Virus record (IMG/VR): IMGVR_UViG_3300002835_001009
Location: 1 to 25,128 of that record
Length of the DNA: 25,128 nucleotides
Reading direction: 5' to 3' (one strand)
Source: a virus
Shown: piece by piece, positions 23,652 through 25,128 of the stretch
Layout of the letters: every line of letters starts with the position of its first letter
How positions within the stretch are numbered: position 1 is the first letter of the stretch
Notes under the pieces: generated by a model
The model's input: only the letters and a program-made list of their open reading frames with translations
The model's database searches: none
What the model was told of the DNA's origin: nothing
Position numbers and translations under genes: made by a program

Positions 23652-24398
23652 CTAGCCGCAATAAAAGTCAGGCGGGAATTGATAACGAGACTCAAAGTCT
23701 TCTTCAATCTTTTGGATTTCAGCCGTTGCATCATCAAATAATGCTCGGCCGTTTAGTGTAACTCCGCCTGGCAGTTGCATACCTTCGAATTTCAACATAT
23801 TCGAAGCCCATTGCTTTTTTAACAGAGCAGTAGCATAACGCTTAAGTACCATGTCATTGTATACATCGCCAAATGCATTGGGATCAATTGTTTGATATGC
23901 TTCAACCACAATATATTGCCCAACTTTTAGAGTAGTCTTCCAGTCATCATCAATGCTTAAGCGATTCATGTGGCGTGCAAAAGTAATTTGCTGACTAGAA
24001 CCAGTAAGAATCATTTCAAGCAAACCCATATATTCTTTAGTCATCTGATAACTAATAATACTCTCAGGGCGACGAAGACCATACAGGTCATTAAGATACA
24101 TCTGATACTTGACACTAAACATATCACTTGCATCGCCGCGGTTGATATTCATTACGCGTAGCACGCAAATCAAACTGTCTGGGAGAGTAAAATAGCTGTT
24201 GTCAAAGTCGGTCTGAGTAATGACATGTTTATAGAATACTCTTGTCACACCATCATTATGGTATTCTTGATAGAATTGAATAGCCTCATCAAGTCGGTCT
24301 TCAATCTGATCGTCATCAATGTTTATTTCAAGCACAGGAGCGCCCAATGCTCGTAGGCAATAGTCAACCAATCCTTGTCGTGTAGTAGGGCGCGCCAT
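23652..24398 (-). CDS. 13: gp13 neck protein (head completion)
   Basis: A 248-residue protein (T4 gp13 is 309). Family features are the N-terminus TRQGLVDYCLRALGAPVLEI, then IDDDQIEDRLDEAIQFYQEYH and LLEMILTGSSQQITFARH. It forms the first neck ring under the portal after packaging. It is followed by gp14 after a 37-base gap containing a late promoter. Its own perfect late promoter lies six bases upstream, giving a predicted near-leaderless mRNA. Confidence 0.95.
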   Translation of the reverse strand: MARPTTRQGLVDYCLRALGAPVLEINIDDDQIEDRLDEAIQFYQEYHNDGVTRVFYKHVITQTDFDNSYFTLPDSLICVLRVMNINRGDASDMFSVKYQMYLNDLYGLRRPESIISYQMTKEYMGLLEMILTGSSQQITFARHMNRLSIDDDWKTTLKVGQYIVVEAYQTIDPNAFGDVYNDMVLKRYATALLKKQWASNMLKFEGMQLPGGVTLNGRALFDDATAEIQKIEEDFESRYQFPPDFYCG

Positions 24399-24404
24399 AT
24401 ACTG

Positions 24405-24412
24405 TATTTATA
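24405..24412 (-). promoter_or_regulatory. Late promoter of gp13 (TATAAATA), near-leaderless
   Basis: Perfect late consensus with six bases (CAGTAT) before the ATG at 24398 and only two bases after the stop codon of the preceding gene. Confidence 0.85.
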
Positions 24413-24414
24413 AC

Positions 24415-24702
24415 TTATGCCCACCAGATATTCGGGACGGACTCGTCAACTGGGCGGGGATCGCCCGATGCGCTTGACCAGTGGACGAACTGCTCGCCGC
24501 CTACCGGAATCGGGATTCCGACAAGATCACGGAATAGCACCCACCACTCTCCGGCAAACTCGCCCACAACGCACAGCGCGTGTTCGTGTGACGCAAGATT
24601 GGATTGCACCTCGCCGTTATCATCAGGCGCAGCAAACCCATTGGCGATGCCGAACTGCTCGGCTATTGCTTTTGATGCGAATTTTAGAATGTAGTCGGTC
24701 AT
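24415..24702 (-). CDS. Small protein of unknown function next to a fibre-type gene
   Basis: A 95-residue acidic protein rich in Trp/Gly/Pro. It starts at an ATGA overlap with the stop of the fibre-like gene, so the two are coupled. I do not recognise it. Its segment HALCVVGEFAGEWWVLFRDL and the preceding Asn/Asp-rich turn are visible but point to no family I can name; proteins in this position in phages are often fibre assembly factors or small tail proteins. G+C is high: 38 of 60 bases in 24421-24480 against 25 of 60 in 24361-24420, so this region has a different base composition from the phage backbone. Confidence 0.7.
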   Translation of the reverse strand: MTDYILKFASKAIAEQFGIANGFAAPDDNGEVQSNLASHEHALCVVGEFAGEWWVLFRDLVGIPIPVGGEQFVHWSSASGDPRPVDESVPNIWWA

Positions 24703-25128
24703 GCAGTGATGGCTTGGAGTTTGGCGTTGGGCAGGCGTTTCTTGTAGTAGCGGACAAATTGAATGTGCTTTGTGCCAAAGGCCCCGCTATTATCGTAGCC
24801 TATACGCAAGTCGGTAGAGTCTGGAATAGTCCCGTTCGTATTTGTGCCGGAATCACCAAGAAGCCCACTGTATGAACTTTGATAGTCATTGATTGCGTAA
24901 GCCAATCCAAGTTTTATCGGGTAAGTGGCTCCCGACGCAACGATTGTTCCGGTGAAATCAGGTGGTGGTGGCGCAAAATATATGGCCGTTGACCCGAATA
25001 TGGCAAATGTGCGGGCTGAAGGCGACGTGCAAACAAAGGTGTTAGCGAAGCCGTTCACTGACGCCCCAGATGAGCCGACTCCGACCACGCAGGTGCCAGC
25101 GAACCTGTTCCAAAAGCTCGTGAAGTCC
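24699..25128 (-). CDS. C-terminal part of a fibre/LamG-like virion protein (5' end outside window)
   Basis: An open frame from the window edge to TGA at 24701-24699, about 142 residues visible. It has no start in the window; the GTG at 25088 is internal because the frame stays open to 25128 (DFTSFWNRFAGTCVVG). The end HIQFVRYYKKRLPNAKLQAIT is a common ending of concanavalin/LamG-like jelly-roll domains in phage and prophage fibre or tail proteins, where a similar R-x-x-Y-Y-x-x-R-L-x-N-x-x-L-Q segment forms the last strand. Low Cys, Gly/Ser/Thr-rich beta sequence fits a surface domain. In T4 this place is held by gp12 and fibritin (wac), so a receptor-binding or whisker role is plausible. G+C is higher than in the backbone. 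Confidence 0.7.
   Translation of the reverse strand, partial: DFTSFWNRFAGTCVVGVGSSGASVNGFANTFVCTSPSARTFAIFGSTAIYFAPPPPDFTGTIVASGATYPIKLGLAYAINDYQSSYSGLLGDSGTNTNGTIPDSTDLRIGYDNSGAFGTKHIQFVRYYKKRLPNAKLQAITA

Noticed and set aside
1-25128. CRISPR arrays, rRNA, insertion sequences or integrase attachment sites
   Set aside because: No regularly spaced repeats, rRNA-like sequence, transposase or integrase gene was seen; the only mobile element is the intein-endonuclease insertion.

Overview
This window is the structural and recombination core of a T4-like myovirus (Straboviridae/exo-T-even type, the kind common in aquatic metagenomes). Every convincing gene is on the minus strand, so transcription runs from right to left. 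The order matches T4 and its marine relatives: fibre-type genes, gp13, gp14, gp15, gp16, gp17, gp18, gp19, gp20, a gp67/68-like core protein, gp21, gp22, gp23, a tail-tube-like protein, uvsY, uvsW, a small possibly Sm-like protein, gp55, gp47, gp46, then a VWA metalloprotein and a MoxR/CobS-type AAA ATPase. Most of the DNA is moderately AT-rich; the last ~700 bases are clearly richer in G+C. The host cannot be named from this sequence.

Layout by region. 1-3483: accessory module of a partial AAA+ ATPase, a 63-aa protein and a 787-aa HEXXH + VWA protein, each behind its own sigma70-like early promoter. 3484-3712: 229-base intergenic region with nested and mutually exclusive inverted repeats. 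3713-7129: gp46-gp47 (Rad50/Mre11-like) and the late sigma factor gp55, driven by an early promoter that abuts the gp55 start codon. 7248-9614: Sm-like candidate, UvsW and UvsY. 9639-18214: tail-tube paralogue, capsid, scaffold, protease, portal, tube and sheath. 18299-21237: large terminase, broken into two genes. 21451-24398: small terminase and neck/tail-completion proteins. 24415-25128: a small unknown protein and the C-terminal part of a fibre/LamG-like protein.

The most striking locus is gp17 (terminase large subunit). Its ATPase domain is cut just before the Walker B motif. The upstream gene carries residues 1-170 of the terminase, a very short N-intein beginning at Cys171, and then a GIY-YIG homing endonuclease with NUMOD-type repeats in the same frame. 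It ends in an ATGA overlap with a second gene that starts with the rest of the intein (block B, F and G motifs, ending His-Asn) and then resumes the terminase at Cys-Ile-Phe-Leu-Asp-Glu. This is an atypical, N-terminally split intein similar in plan to the published AceL-TerL intein, with the endonuclease placed between the two halves.

Regulation can be read directly. Early-type promoters are TTTACA-N16/17-TATAAT, several with an extended CCTTTACAAGT -35 element. T4-type late promoters (TATAAATA) sit in front of most virion genes, and their sigma factor gp55 is encoded here. Two early promoters (for gp55 and the VWA gene) and two late promoters (gp13, gp14) lie exactly 6 bases before the ATG, predicting leaderless or near-leaderless mRNAs; most genes lack a Shine-Dalgarno sequence. 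Two further consensus-like early promoters face the opposite (+) strand, where there is no gene, suggesting antisense or small RNAs.
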